Shown here piece by piece: positions 25,240-33,496 of a stretch of DNA of 64,000 bases (position 1 is its first letter; every line of letters starts with the position of its first letter). The notes below the pieces were generated by a model. That model was not told where the DNA came from. It saw only the letters and a program-made list of their open reading frames with translations, and made no database searches. Source of the DNA: DASRWT01 sp963748485 (GTDB lineage Bacteria; Methylomirabilota; Methylomirabilia; Rokubacteriales; CSP1-6); contig CAVVJF010000009.1 of assembly GCA_963748485.1 (NCBI GenBank), forward strand, positions 992,001 through 1,056,000. Reading direction: 5' to 3'. A program made the translations under genes and the position numbers.

Positions 25240-26124
25240 TTACGGGGACTGCGGCTTCCGGGGGGACGCTCCGCCCATGCCCACCTCGAGCTTGCCCAGC
25301 GTCGGGGAGTCCAGGCGGCTCGTCACCGTCAGGTTCTCCTTGCGCTGATACTCGCCTACCGCGGCGGCGGTGCGGGGACCCCAGATCCCGTCGATGGGCC
25401 CCGGATCATAGCCCTTGTCCTTCAGCTTCTCCTGCGCGGCACGGACATGCGCCTGCTCCCGCGGCGACGCCTGCATGTCGGCGTTGCGGTCGCGGGTCAG
25501 GGCCGAGTCCTTCTTCATCGAGCCGTCGTTGCGCGCCATCGTGCGGTCCGAGTCCATCGACGCGCTGGGGCTCGCGTAGGTCGTGTCATTGCGCACCGAG
25601 CGGACGCCCGGCACCTCACGCGCCATCTGCGAGGCGCGCGCGCTGTCGTTGATGGTGGGCAGCTTGCCCTGGAGCGTTACCACACCGTTGTCGGTGCGGA
25701 CGTCCAGGCCCTTCAACTTCGCGTCTGCGTTCAGCTTCGCCTTCACCTGCTTGGTGATCTCGTCGTCCTTCGCTTCTACCATCTTCTTGGCGGACTCGGG
25801 AACTACCTGCAGCTCGTTGCGCACGGCCTGGACACCCTCGATGCCACGGGCGACCTCTTCCGCCGCCGACTTGGCAGCCGCGCTTTCCACCTTGCCGCGG
25901 AGATACACCATGCCCTTCTGGGTCTCCACGTTTACCGCGGTGCCCGGCACGCGGCTATCCGCGAACAGGGCGATCTTGGTCTTCGCGGTGAGCCAGGAGT
26001 CGCTGGCGGTGGTCTTCACGGTTTCGGTGGTGGACTTCTTCTCCTGCGCACCAACCCATGCGGGCGCGGCAGCGAGCGCGAGGCCCATTACCACGCTTGC
26101 GCTCAGCTTGGTCATCCGGTGCAT
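25240..26124 (-). CDS. Exported BON-domain protein with peptidoglycan-binding domain
   Basis: A 294-residue periplasmic protein. The signal peptide (MHRMTKLSASVVMGLALAAA, cut near VGAQ) is followed by two BON domains at about residues 42-110 (AVNVETQKGMVYLRGKVESA) and 120-190 (GLDVRTDNGVVTLQGKLPTI). A Met/Asp/Ser-rich linker leads to a PG_binding_1 domain at about 225-290 (VRAAQEKLKDKGYDPGPIDG followed by IWGPRTAAAVGEYQ). OsmY-like BON proteins protect the envelope under osmotic stress; the extra domain should anchor this one to murein. GGAGG lies upstream of the ATG. It follows the DUF3309 gene by 56 bases and has no promoter of its own that I can see, so it is read from the sigma-54 promoter at 26389. 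Confidence 0.9.
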   Translation of the reverse strand: MHRMTKLSASVVMGLALAAAPAWVGAQEKKSTTETVKTTASDSWLTAKTKIALFADSRVPGTAVNVETQKGMVYLRGKVESAAAKSAAEEVARGIEGVQAVRNELQVVPESAKKMVEAKDDEITKQVKAKLNADAKLKGLDVRTDNGVVTLQGKLPTINDSARASQMAREVPGVRSVRNDTTYASPSASMDSDRTMARNDGSMKKDSALTRDRNADMQASPREQAHVRAAQEKLKDKGYDPGPIDGIWGPRTAAAVGEYQRKENLTVTSRLDSPTLGKLEVGMGGASPRKPQSP

Positions 26125-26180
26125 TGCCTATCCTCCGTTGTTCGTGTTCGGGTTTGCGGTGGCCGGATCCGCGCGTCCGT

Positions 26181-26336
26181 CTAGACGCGGCCGGTGAGGG
26201 CCAGGATCAGGAATACGAGCAGGACGATTCCCAGCAGCCCGCTCGGGAAATACCCCCAGCCCCGGCTGTACGGCCAGGTGGGGATGGCCCCCAGGACCAT
26301 CAAAACGAGCACTACGATCAGAATCGTGCCGAGCAT
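26181..26336 (-). CDS. DUF3309 small membrane protein
   Basis: A 51-residue protein matching DUF3309: MLGTILIVVLVLMVLGAIPT, then WPYSRGWGYFPSGLLGIVLL and a final hydrophobic helix. Two membrane helices flank the conserved WPYSRGWGY loop. The ATG at 26336 has AAAGGAG upstream. First gene of the sigma-54 transcription unit that also carries the BON gene. Confidence 0.88.
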   Translation of the reverse strand: MLGTILIVVLVLMVLGAIPTWPYSRGWGYFPSGLLGIVLLVFLILALTGRV

Positions 26337-26388
26337 CGTTCTCACTCCTTTCCCTTCGGCGGCACGGCCGCCGTCAGTCCCCAGAGAT

Positions 26389-26404
26389 TGCAACCGGCAT
26401 GCCG
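26389..26404 (-). promoter_or_regulatory. Sigma-54 promoter of the DUF3309-BON operon
   Basis: CGGCATGCCGGTTGCA on the minus strand fits GGCAY-N5-TTGC. The predicted start, about 26378, gives a 42-base leader with AAAGGAG. It diverges from the promoter at 26510, with one ATTGACCCGGTAAG motif between the two. Confidence 0.8.
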
Positions 26405-26471
26405 CACCAACACGTGCAAGAAAATCAATGTTTGCGCCCTGGGCGCGGCGAGGGCACTCCGCAGTGAACGA

Positions 26472-26485
26472 ATTGACCCGGTAAG
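26472..26485. promoter_or_regulatory. Probable shared enhancer motif between two divergent sigma-54 promoters
   Basis: ATTGACCCGGTAAG, identical over 14 bases to 15947-15960. It lies about 70 bases upstream of the minus-strand promoter at 26389 and 25 bases upstream of the plus-strand promoter at 26510, so one bound activator could serve both. Confidence 0.6.
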
Positions 26486-26509
26486 GTGGTGCGCCGCGGC
26501 ATCCGCGGC

Positions 26510-26525
26510 TGGCACTCGCCTTGCT
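26510..26525 (+). promoter_or_regulatory. Sigma-54 promoter of the YtxH-like gene
   Basis: TGGCACTCGCCTTGCT: a full consensus TGGCAC-N5-TTGCT. The predicted start is about 26536, giving a 35-base leader with GGGGAGGTGAGG before the ATG. Confidence 0.88.
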
Positions 26526-26570
26526 GCACAGACTTGCTGCACAGAGTCGATCGAGGGGAGGTGAGGAAAC

Positions 26571-26807
26571 ATGATGGGATTCATTGTGGGAGCCGCCGCG
26601 GGAGCAGTCGCGATGTACCTGTGGCGCGAACAGATCACCGAGTACCTGGATAGTCAGACCCGCGGCATGCGCACTCGCGCCGCCGACACGCTCAAGCAGG
26701 CGGGGGCGGCGGTCGAGAGCGCCAGCGGCAAGATCAGCGAGACCATCGAGTCCGGCGAGGGCGTCATCCGGCCCACGCGCGTGCGCGACGCGGCGATGAA
26801 CCGCTAG
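26571..26807 (+). CDS. YtxH-like small membrane-anchored protein
   Basis: A 78-residue protein: glycine/alanine-rich N-terminal helix (MMGFIVGAAAGAVAMYLWRE), then an amphipathic polar helix (RTRAADTLKQAGAAVESASG). This is the architecture of YtxH/general-stress proteins: a one-pass anchor plus a cytoplasmic coil. It has a strong ribosome site, its own sigma-54 promoter, and a hairpin after the stop. Confidence 0.8.
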   Translation: MMGFIVGAAAGAVAMYLWREQITEYLDSQTRGMRTRAADTLKQAGAAVESASGKISETIESGEGVIRPTRVRDAAMNR

Positions 26808-26814
26808 CAGGGCG

Positions 26815-26853
26815 GCTGGGAGGAGCCCATCTGCTCCTGGACCTCCTCCCAGC
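26815..26853 (+). terminator. Hairpin after the YtxH-like gene
   Basis: An 11-bp perfect stem (GCTGGGAGGAG / CTCCTCCCAGC) with a 17-base loop starts 7 bases after the stop. No U-run follows. It separates this gene from the convergent receiver gene. Confidence 0.6.
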
Positions 26854-26872
26854 TCCTTCGCCTCACTCCGCC

Positions 26873-27220
26873 TCAGTCCCGCAGGACGGTCAGGATCCGC
26901 ACGGGATCCACCGGCTTCGCGAAGTGCGCGTCGAACCCCACCGCCAGCGAGCGTTCGCGATCTTCCCGCTGATTGTGAGCGGTGAGCGCGACCAGGCGAA
27001 CGGTCTGGTTTCCCGCCCGGATGCGGCGGGCCGTCTCGTAGCCGTCGATGCCGGGCAGCCCGATGTCGATGAGGACGAGGTCGGGGCGTCCCTCCGCGAC
27101 GCTTGCGAGGGCCGCCTCCCCGGACTCGGCGAGGGTGACCCGGTGGCCGTGACCTTCGAGCAGCAGGCCCAAGGCCTGGCGGTCCTCCTCGCTGTCCTCG
27201 ATGATGATGATGTGGGCCAT
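26873..27220 (-). CDS. Single-domain response regulator
   Basis: A 115-residue receiver: acidic residues in IIIIEDSEEDRQ, phospho-acceptor Asp in VLIDIGLPGIDGYE, Thr in ALTAHN and Lys in FAKPVDP. No output domain. The ATG at 27220 was preferred to an upstream TTG at 27226. It follows the DUF748 gene by 25 bases and seems to be the last gene of the operon kinase, YtxH-like, DUF748, receiver, so its partner is probably the hybrid kinase at the operon start. Confidence 0.9.
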   Translation of the reverse strand: MAHIIIIEDSEEDRQALGLLLEGHGHRVTLAESGEAALASVAEGRPDLVLIDIGLPGIDGYETARRIRAGNQTVRLVALTAHNQREDRERSLAVGFDAHFAKPVDPVRILTVLRD

Positions 27221-27245
27221 CGGCAACCCCCGGGTGAGACGCCGG

Positions 27246-28853
27246 CTAGCGACCGCGGGGTCGCCGCTCGAAGCCGGGAAGAATGGCCTTGAAGAACGCG
27301 TTCTGGAAGAGGCGTCCCGCGGCTTCCAGCGGGTTCACTTCCGGGCTATCGACGCGGCCGGAGATGTCCACCCGCGTGGCGACCTCGTCGCGGGGCTGAT
27401 TCTCGAGCACGCTGGAGAGCGCGCCCACCACGGCCTCGTACGCCTTGCGCACCACGCTCTTCTTGCGGTCCTGCGCCGGGTCATAGACGTCGACGCCCTT
27501 GAGGAGCGGCTTCACGTATCCGGCGAGCATGCCATCCTTGACGCTCAGCTCCGTGTACAACGCGAATTCGCCCGCGACCACATCGAACTTCGCGTGCGCC
27601 TTCCAGAAGTCGTTCATCTGCTTCATGTCGGTGGCGAGGATCTCGGCCCGCAGGTCGAGATTGGGCGTGGGCTCGGCAGGCTGGTACTTCGCGTTGAGGG
27701 TGGCCGGCCCCGCCCCCATGAACTTGCCGGTGAGGGCGATCTCCCCCCGTCCCTCCGCGCGCTGATTGGTGATGTTCCGGACCCGCATCGCCAGGTCGTT
27801 CAGGAACAGACGGTAGGGCGGGTTGACGGCGGCGTTGGCGAAGGCGACCTTGCTGCGCGTCACGTCGAGCTGCTCGACCCGGATGAAGATGTCCGGCTTC
27901 TCCGAGACGTCGGCGGTGGCCTTCTCGACGGTGCGCACCGCCTGCTTCTCGCCCTTCGTCCCGCGCGCCCGGTTCACGTACTCGATGTCGACCCCGGTGA
28001 TCTCGGCGCGGCTCAGATCGACCACCTTCACGGAGGGGGCGTACTCGATCCGCCCCTCCGCCCCGAGCAGGCCCCCCTTCATGGTCACGTTGGCGATGCG
28101 AGTGGTGAGCGGCTTGAAGTAGTCGAGCTCGATCCCTTCCATCATCACGTCGGCGATCACGGCAAGATGGGGCGCGGCGAGGAAATCGGCTCGGCCGTCG
28201 ATGACGAGGCGGCCGCGCTCGAACACCTGCGCCTCCGCGTAGATCCGCGACGGGTAGGTGCCTTCCTGGGAAAGGATGTTCCGGATGTTCGCCGCCTCGA
28301 CGTTGATGGCCCGGAGGGGGAGGGGCGCAAACGGCCCATCGTCGGTGTAGACGACGGTGCCGTCTCGAATCGTGAAGAGGTTGATCTCGAGGGGATAGAT
28401 CTCCGCCAGGGCCTGCTGCCAGCCCTTGTCCCCCACCGGCACCGAATCGTCAATTTCCTCGCGCGCCTGCTTGAGGTTCAGGTTGACGGTCGGCCGGTCG
28501 ATCTCGATCTCGCCGACGACACGCGCCCGGAGGAGCTGGCGCCACTCCACGCTGGCGCTGAGGCGGGGAATCGACGCCACCGGCGGGTCGGGATGGGATT
28601 TCTGGCGCACCACGAGGTCTTCGAGATCGAGCGAGAACCCGAAGGGGTGAAAGTCGAGGCGGCCCAGCGTGACTTCATAGCCTTTGAGCGCCGCGTTCAG
28701 CCGCTGCTCCATGGACCGACGCATGGGCTCGTCCAGGAGGAAGGCCGCACTGTAGGCGAGGGCGACGACGATCCCGACCGCCCCCAGCGCCCACCACCAC
28801 CGGCGCCCGGGACGCCAGTCCCCCGGCCACCGGAAGCGCCTGCCGGGCATCAC
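27246..28853 (-). CDS. DUF748 (AsmA-like) envelope protein
   Basis: A 535-residue protein with a short cytoplasmic basic N-terminus, one membrane helix (WWWALGAVGIVVALAYSAAF) and a long periplasmic beta-rich domain with DUF748 features: LGRLDFHPFGFSLDLEDLVV, IEIDRPTVNLNLKQAREEID and LEINLFTIRDGTVVYTDDGP. AsmA-superfamily proteins span the periplasm and move or organise lipids. It starts at GTG 28853 or ATG 28850, overlapping the stop of the YtxH-like gene. It is transcribed together with a sensor kinase and a receiver, which suggests control by envelope stress. Confidence 0.88.
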   Translation of the reverse strand: MMPGRRFRWPGDWRPGRRWWWALGAVGIVVALAYSAAFLLDEPMRRSMEQRLNAALKGYEVTLGRLDFHPFGFSLDLEDLVVRQKSHPDPPVASIPRLSASVEWRQLLRARVVGEIEIDRPTVNLNLKQAREEIDDSVPVGDKGWQQALAEIYPLEINLFTIRDGTVVYTDDGPFAPLPLRAINVEAANIRNILSQEGTYPSRIYAEAQVFERGRLVIDGRADFLAAPHLAVIADVMMEGIELDYFKPLTTRIANVTMKGGLLGAEGRIEYAPSVKVVDLSRAEITGVDIEYVNRARGTKGEKQAVRTVEKATADVSEKPDIFIRVEQLDVTRSKVAFANAAVNPPYRLFLNDLAMRVRNITNQRAEGRGEIALTGKFMGAGPATLNAKYQPAEPTPNLDLRAEILATDMKQMNDFWKAHAKFDVVAGEFALYTELSVKDGMLAGYVKPLLKGVDVYDPAQDRKKSVVRKAYEAVVGALSSVLENQPRDEVATRVDISGRVDSPEVNPLEAAGRLFQNAFFKAILPGFERRPRGR

Positions 28854-29161
28854 GTATCCTTGCGGGTCCCGGCGTCGAACATGGCGGGGCGGGAGCCCGC
28901 GGCCTGGCGCACCGCCGCCGCCGCGCGCTCGAAGAGCTCGGCCCCGCGCTCGGCGTATCGGCGGACGTCTTCGATCGTATCCTGCAGCCGCCGCCCGAGC
29001 TCGCCGTCCTGGATCCGCGCCTGCGCTTCTTGCCCCGGGCGCGTCCGGAGGAACACCAGCATCGCCGCCCCTGCGATCGCCGTCGCGGCGAGGGCGATCA
29101 TCCCACCCGTGTTGAACCGGTTGCCGTTCGCCTCATGAGTCCGTGCCATAGTCCGTGCCAT
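28850..29161 (-). CDS. Small membrane-anchored protein (YtxH-like)
   Basis: A 103-residue protein with one membrane helix (GGMIALAATAIAGAAMLVFL) followed by a charged amphipathic region (LGRRLQDTIEDVRRYAERGA) that could form a coiled coil. The ATG at 29161 has GGAGGA upstream; earlier in-frame starts lie in the hybrid kinase gene. It lies 14 bases after the kinase gene and overlaps the DUF748 start. Confidence 0.7.
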   Translation of the reverse strand: MARTMARTHEANGNRFNTGGMIALAATAIAGAAMLVFLRTRPGQEAQARIQDGELGRRLQDTIEDVRRYAERGAELFERAAAAVRQAAGSRPAMFDAGTRKDT

Positions 29162-29175
29162 CGCTCGTCCTCCTT

Positions 29176-30402
29176 TCATCGCCCGCTCAAGGCGGTGACC
29201 TGGCGGACGAGCTCCGCCGCGTCCACCGGCTTGGGCATGTGCACCTGGAACCCTTCCGCGAGGGCGCGCCGCCGATCTTCCGGCCGCGCCCCCGCCGTCA
29301 CCGCCACCGCGGGGGTCCGGCCGCCCTGCTCGGGGCCGAGCGCGCGAATGGCCCGCACCAGCTCGTAGCCGTCCCCGCCCGGCATCGTGATGTCGCTGAT
29401 GACGATGTCGTAGGCGTTGTGCGAGAACGCCTCCAGTGCCTGGCGCGCCGAGCCCGCCGTGCCGACGTAGGCGCCGAATCGCTGGAGGAGCAGGCGCATG
29501 CTGTCGCGCGCTTCCGGCTCGTCCTCCACCACCAGCACGCGCACGCCGCCCAGCGAGCTGGGCGGCACCCGGCGTTTCCCCGCCGCGGCATCGCTCGCGA
29601 CATCGTCGCGGCTCACGGCGGGAATGCTGGCCCCCGGCAGGGGCAGCTCGATCGTGAAGGTGGCGCCCCGGCCCGGTCCCTCACTCTCCGCGCGGATCAC
29701 GCCGCCATGCAGGTCCACGATGTGCCGAGCCAGCACCAGGCCGAGCCCCGGCCCATCCTCGACCGTCGGCAAGCGGGCCGAGTCCGGCCGCTCGCGATCG
29801 AAGACGTGCGGCAGCAGCTCGGGTGCGATGCCCTGCCCGGTATCCGCGACGGTGATCACCGCACGATCGCCGGACCGATGGAGCCCGACCCCGACGCGCC
29901 CGCCGTGCGGCGTGAATCGAATGGCGTTCGCGAGCAGATGCCACAGCACGCGGCCGAGACGCGCGGCATCGCCCGACACGACGCCCACCGGCATCCCGAG
30001 CTCGAGCTCGACGGACAGACGCTTCGCCTGCGCGATCTGTCGTGTGGCATCCGCCGCCCCGCGAATGACGCTGCCGAGATCCACCGGCTCCAGATCCAGC
30101 CGCATGCGCCCCAGCGCGACCTGCGAGAGGTCGAGGAGCGTGTCGATCTGGCGGGCCTGCAGGAGCGTCGCGTGCTCGAGTCCGTCGAGGGCGCGCGTAA
30201 CCACCGCCGGCTCTCCCGCTTGCTCGCGCAGCACCTGTATCCAGAGCCGGATCGTGTTGATGGGGTTGCGTAGCCGGTGGGCCAGCGCGTGGGCGAGCTC
30301 GTCGTTGAACCGATTGGTTCGTTCGGCAGCCAGTCGCCCGCCGCGCTCCCGCTTCAACTCCTCGCGAAGGTAGTCTGCTTCCGACTCGGCGTGGACGCTC
30401 AT
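29176..30402 (-). CDS. Soluble hybrid histidine kinase (HisKA-HATPase-REC)
   Basis: A 408-residue cytoplasmic protein. A short coiled N-terminus leads to HisKA with His42 in ALAHRLRNPINTIRLW, a variant H-box (HRLRNP instead of HELRTP). HATPase_c follows (LLANAIRFTP, DTGQGIAPE, EDGPGLGLVLA), then a C-terminal receiver (about 290-408; VVEDEPEAR, phospho-Asp in ISDITMPGGDGYE, Lys in MPKPVDA). No sensor domain is present, so input must come from a partner. Start ATG 30402 lies only about 3 bases after the predicted sigma-54 transcript start. First gene of a four-gene operon. Confidence 0.92.
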   Translation of the reverse strand: MSVHAESEADYLREELKRERGGRLAAERTNRFNDELAHALAHRLRNPINTIRLWIQVLREQAGEPAVVTRALDGLEHATLLQARQIDTLLDLSQVALGRMRLDLEPVDLGSVIRGAADATRQIAQAKRLSVELELGMPVGVVSGDAARLGRVLWHLLANAIRFTPHGGRVGVGLHRSGDRAVITVADTGQGIAPELLPHVFDRERPDSARLPTVEDGPGLGLVLARHIVDLHGGVIRAESEGPGRGATFTIELPLPGASIPAVSRDDVASDAAAGKRRVPPSSLGGVRVLVVEDEPEARDSMRLLLQRFGAYVGTAGSARQALEAFSHNAYDIVISDITMPGGDGYELVRAIRALGPEQGGRTPAVAVTAGARPEDRRRALAEGFQVHMPKPVDAAELVRQVTALSGR

Positions 30403-30415
30403 GCGCACCTGGGGT

Positions 30416-30431
30416 AGCAATCGGCGTGCCG
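30416..30431 (-). promoter_or_regulatory. Sigma-54 promoter of the hybrid-kinase operon
   Basis: CGGCACGCCGATTGCT on the minus strand: exact GGCAC-N5-TTGC. The predicted start, about 30405, leaves a leader of some 3 bases. It is back to back with the plus-strand promoter at 30455. Confidence 0.82.
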
Positions 30432-30454
30432 CGGGGCGCGGGGTAACTCGCCCC

Positions 30455-30470
30455 TGGCATTTCTCTTGCT
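30455..30470 (+). promoter_or_regulatory. Sigma-54 promoter of the small-ORF / ligD unit
   Basis: TGGCATTTCTCTTGCT fits GGCAY-N5-TTGC. The predicted start, about 30481, lies 115 bases before the small ORF at 30596. It is divergent from the promoter at 30416, with only 23 bases between them. A possible activator word GGTACGGACTTACCC lies at 30542, upstream of the minus promoter. Confidence 0.78.
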
Positions 30471-30595
30471 CTATTGGAGCGCATGCCCCAGACATCGACC
30501 GTGACAAGTCAGACAAACAGGTTCGAACCGACGTCGACCCTGGTACGGACTTACCCACTCGCTTTTCCCCGGCCGGTCACCCGCCAGGTCACCCA

Positions 30596-30802
30596 ATGAG
30601 CGCCGAGCTCACACGCTCCAGCGCCCTGGAGATGATCCGAGCCTGCTTCCGCCACCAGCACCCCGAGGACTTCGGGCGGGCGATGGTGGACGAGGGGCCG
30701 ATTCCTCCGGAGCTCCGCTACGGCGTCGACCACGTGCACCCCAGTGGGCGCATCGTTCCCGAAGAAGTGATGGGTGATCCGGGCGCGCTGAGCGTCGTCT
30801 AG
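30596..30802 (+). CDS. Small hypothetical protein upstream of ligD
   Basis: A 68-residue soluble protein (MSAELTRSSALEMIRACFRH, ending in ...VMGDPGALSVV) with no recognised family. It ends exactly one base before the ATG of ligD, so the two genes are almost certainly co-transcribed and coupled. The ribosome site is weak. The frame is open further upstream to 30401, but that part overlaps both sigma-54 promoters and is not credible. Confidence 0.55.
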   Translation: MSAELTRSSALEMIRACFRHQHPEDFGRAMVDEGPIPPELRYGVDHVHPSGRIVPEEVMGDPGALSVV

Positions 30803-33358
30803 ATGCCGCTCCAGGAGTACGCGCGCAAGCGCGACTTCGCGCGCACTCCGGAGCCCCGCGGCCGGCGCGCCCAGCGCCGAGGGGCCGCGCCGATGTTCGT
30901 GGTGCAGAAGCACGCCGCCTCGCGCCTGCACTGGGATTTTCGCCTCGAGCTGGACGGGGTGCTCAAGAGCTGGGCCGTGCCCAAGGGGCCGAGCCTCGAC
31001 CCCGCCGACAAGCGTCTGGCCATGCACGTGGAGGATCACCCCCTCGAGTACGGCGAATTCGAGGGAGTCATCCCGAAGGGCGAGTACGGCGGCGGGACGG
31101 TCATGCTCTGGGACCGCGGGAACTGGTCTCCCGAGGGGGACCCGGAGCGGGCCTATCGCGCGGGCACGCTCAAGTTCCGGCTCGACGGCACGCGCCTTCG
31201 CGGGGGCTGGGCCCTCGTGCGGATGCGCGGCCGCAATGGCCGCGACGGCGAGCGAACCTGGCTCCTCATCAAGGAGAAGGACCGCGACGCCCGAGCCGGA
31301 TGGGACGCCGCGCGGATCGAGGGCAAGGGCGGGAGCGTGGCGAGCGGCCGCACCATGGAGCGCATCGCCGCGGCGCCCGCGCGCGTGTGGCGCTCGAATC
31401 GGCCCGCCGCGCCGGCTCCGGCGGCGGGGGCGCCGCGGACACGCGCCCGCACCCCCGGGCGGGCGGTCGTGGCCCTGCCTCGCTTCGTCCCGCCCCAGCT
31501 GGCAACGCTCGTTGCCGCGCCGCCGGCGGGCGACGAGTGGCTGCACGAGATGAAATTCGACGGCTACCGGATTCTCGCGCGGCTCGAGCGCGGGCGGGTT
31601 CGCCTGCTGAGCCGGAACGCCAAGGACTGGACGGCGCGCCTGCCGACCATCGCGGACGCGGTGGCCCGGCTGCCCGCGACGACTGCACTGCTCGATGGCG
31701 AGGCCGTGATCCTGCTGCCCGACGGGACGACGAGCTTCCAGTCGCTACAGAACCTGCTGGGCGGCGGCGCCGGCGGGGGCGCGCTCGCCTACATGGCCTT
31801 CGACCTGCTCCACCTCGATGGCCGAGACCTCACGCGTCTCCCGCTCGAGGAGCGCAAGGCGGCGCTGAAAGGCTTGCTGGTCGAGACGAAGAAGGCGGAC
31901 GCCGCGATGATCCGCTACAGCGACCACGTGGTGGGCGGCGGCGTCGCCTTCTTCGCCGAGGCCTGCCGCCTACGCCTCGAGGGCGCCCTCTCCAAGCGCC
32001 GAGACGCGCCGTACCGGCCGGGCCGCGGGCTGGACTGGCTCAAGGTGAAGTGCGGGCGCCGCCAGGAGGTGGTGATCGGCGGATTCACGCCACCCGCGGG
32101 CTCGCGCGCGGGGCTGGGGGCGCTGCTCGTGGGGGTGCATGAAGGATCGCGACTTGTCTTCGCCGGTAAGGTCGGGACGGGCTTCTCGACCGCCGACCTC
32201 CGCGCGCTTGCCGCGCGACTGGCGAAGCTCGAGCAGCGCGCCAGCCCCTTCGATCCGGCGCCGCGGGTGGCGGCCGCGCGGTGGGTGAAGCCGGTGCTCG
32301 TGGCTGAGATTGCCTTCACCGAGTGGACCAGCGACGGCAAGATGCGCCACCCCTCCTTTCAGGGCCTGCGCGAGGACAAGGCCCCTCGCGACGTCACGCG
32401 CGAGGTTGCGGGCGCCGCCGCGCCCGAGACGCCGCGCCCGGCGGATCCGGCCGAGGGCTCGCCCGGCGGCTCCGCGGTGGCGGGCGTCCGGCTGACGCAC
32501 CCCGAGCGCGTGCTCTATCCGAAGCCGCGCGTCACCAAGCTCGATCTGGCGCGCTACTACGAGGCGGTCGCCGACGCGATCCTTCCTCATCTCGCGGGCC
32601 GGCCCACGACACTACTCCGATGCCCGGACGGCATCACCGGACCGTGCTTCTACCAGCGCCACGCCGGCGCCGGCGCGGCGGCAGGCCGCTTGGAGCGCGT
32701 GAAGATCGCTGGCCACCGCGGCGACTCCCTCGTGGTGGACACCCTGCCGGGTCTCATCAGCGCGGTGCAGATGGGCATCCTCGAGATACACACCTGGAAC
32801 GCGACCACCGTGCGGCTCGAGCAGCCGGACCGGATCGTGCTCGACCTCGACCCCGGGCCCGGCGTGTCGTGGGCGGACGTGATCGACGCCGCCCGCCTGC
32901 TCCGGCGTGTCCTGAAAGCCTCCGGGCTCGAATCATTCGTCAAGACCAGCGGCAGCAAGGGCCTCCACGTGGTCGCGCCCATTGCCCCGGACAAAGGATG
33001 GGACGCGGTGGGTGGCTTCACGCGGGCCCTGGCGGAGGCGATGGCGCGCCGCGAGCCGAAGCGATTCACCGCGACCATGTCCAAGGCCGCGCGCGGCGGA
33101 CGCATCTACATCGACCACCTTCGCAACCGTCGCGCCGCCACCACGGTCGCGGCCTACTCGACGCGGGCACGACCGGGCGCCCCTGTCTCGGTTCCGCTGG
33201 CCTGGGAGCAGCTCTCCGCGCGCGTGCCGCCCGATCGCTACACGATCGCCGACGTGCCGAATCGGCTGGCCGGATCGCAGGCCGATCCCTGGGCTGAATA
33301 CTGGGCGCTCAGGCAAACCTTGCCCAAGTGGACGGCGGGTGCCGAAACTACGACCTGA
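30803..33358 (+). CDS. ligD: Multifunctional non-homologous end-joining DNA ligase LigD
   Basis: An 851-residue enzyme with the order phosphoesterase-ligase-polymerase. The 3'-phosphoesterase occupies about residues 30-150 (FVVQKHAASRLHWDFRLELD; MHVEDHPLEYGEFEG). The ATP-dependent ligase covers about 215-525, with the nucleotidyl-transfer Lys251 in HEMKFDGYRILARL and LLDGEAVILL. The primase-like polymerase covers about 550-840 (THPERVLYPKPRVTKLDLAR; the catalytic Asp pair in VLDLDPGPG; KTSGSKGLHVVAPI). This order is the Pseudomonas/Agrobacterium type. LigD repairs double-strand breaks with Ku; no ku gene lies in the window. It is preceded by a sigma-54 promoter, which is unusual for a repair gene. 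Confidence 0.95.
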   Translation: MPLQEYARKRDFARTPEPRGRRAQRRGAAPMFVVQKHAASRLHWDFRLELDGVLKSWAVPKGPSLDPADKRLAMHVEDHPLEYGEFEGVIPKGEYGGGTVMLWDRGNWSPEGDPERAYRAGTLKFRLDGTRLRGGWALVRMRGRNGRDGERTWLLIKEKDRDARAGWDAARIEGKGGSVASGRTMERIAAAPARVWRSNRPAAPAPAAGAPRTRARTPGRAVVALPRFVPPQLATLVAAPPAGDEWLHEMKFDGYRILARLERGRVRLLSRNAKDWTARLPTIADAVARLPATTALLDGEAVILLPDGTTSFQSLQNLLGGGAGGGALAYMAFDLLHLDGRDLTRLPLEERKAALKGLLVETKKADAAMIRYSDHVVGGGVAFFAEACRLRLEGALSKRRDAPYRPGRGLDWLKVKCGRRQEVVIGGFTPPAGSRAGLGALLVGVHEGSRLVFAGKVGTGFSTADLRALAARLAKLEQRASPFDPAPRVAAARWVKPVLVAEIAFTEWTSDGKMRHPSFQGLREDKAPRDVTREVAGAAAPETPRPADPAEGSPGGSAVAGVRLTHPERVLYPKPRVTKLDLARYYEAVADAILPHLAGRPTTLLRCPDGITGPCFYQRHAGAGAAAGRLERVKIAGHRGDSLVVDTLPGLISAVQMGILEIHTWNATTVRLEQPDRIVLDLDPGPGVSWADVIDAARLLRRVLKASGLESFVKTSGSKGLHVVAPIAPDKGWDAVGGFTRALAEAMARREPKRFTATMSKAARGGRIYIDHLRNRRAATTVAAYSTRARPGAPVSVPLAWEQLSARVPPDRYTIADVPNRLAGSQADPWAEYWALRQTLPKWTAGAETTT

Positions 33359-33364
33359 CGCCTT

Positions 33365-33386
33365 TTACACGGTAGAACGTACCCGG
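33365..33386. promoter_or_regulatory. Enhancer dyad upstream of the sensor-kinase gene pair
   Basis: TTACACGGTA, 5 bases, TACCCGG. The same two words at the same spacing occur at 37243-37264 upstream of the NtrC regulator gene. The half-sites ACACGGTA and ACCGGGTA (reverse) form an imperfect dyad, as expected for a dimeric activator. It is centred about 90 bases upstream of the sigma-54 promoter at 33465. Confidence 0.7.
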
Positions 33387-33464
33387 AGCGACAAACGCGG
33401 CGCCCTCCGGCCTGAGTATCGGGGACTTAGGCGACCTGCGGTCCCCCCCTGCGCCAACCTCTCG

Positions 33465-33480
33465 CGGCACGTGCTTTGCA
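33465..33480 (+). promoter_or_regulatory. Sigma-54 promoter of the small-ORF / hybrid-kinase unit
   Basis: CGGCACGTGCTTTGCA: exact GGCAC-N5-TTGC followed by A. The predicted start, about 33491, leaves a leader of only about 6 bases before the ATG at 33497. Confidence 0.85.
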
Positions 33481-33496
33481 GCCCGGTATCGTCACC

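Noticed and set aside
30401..30595. N-terminal extension of the small ORF before ligD
   Set aside because: The region contains two divergent sigma-54 promoters and has non-coding composition.
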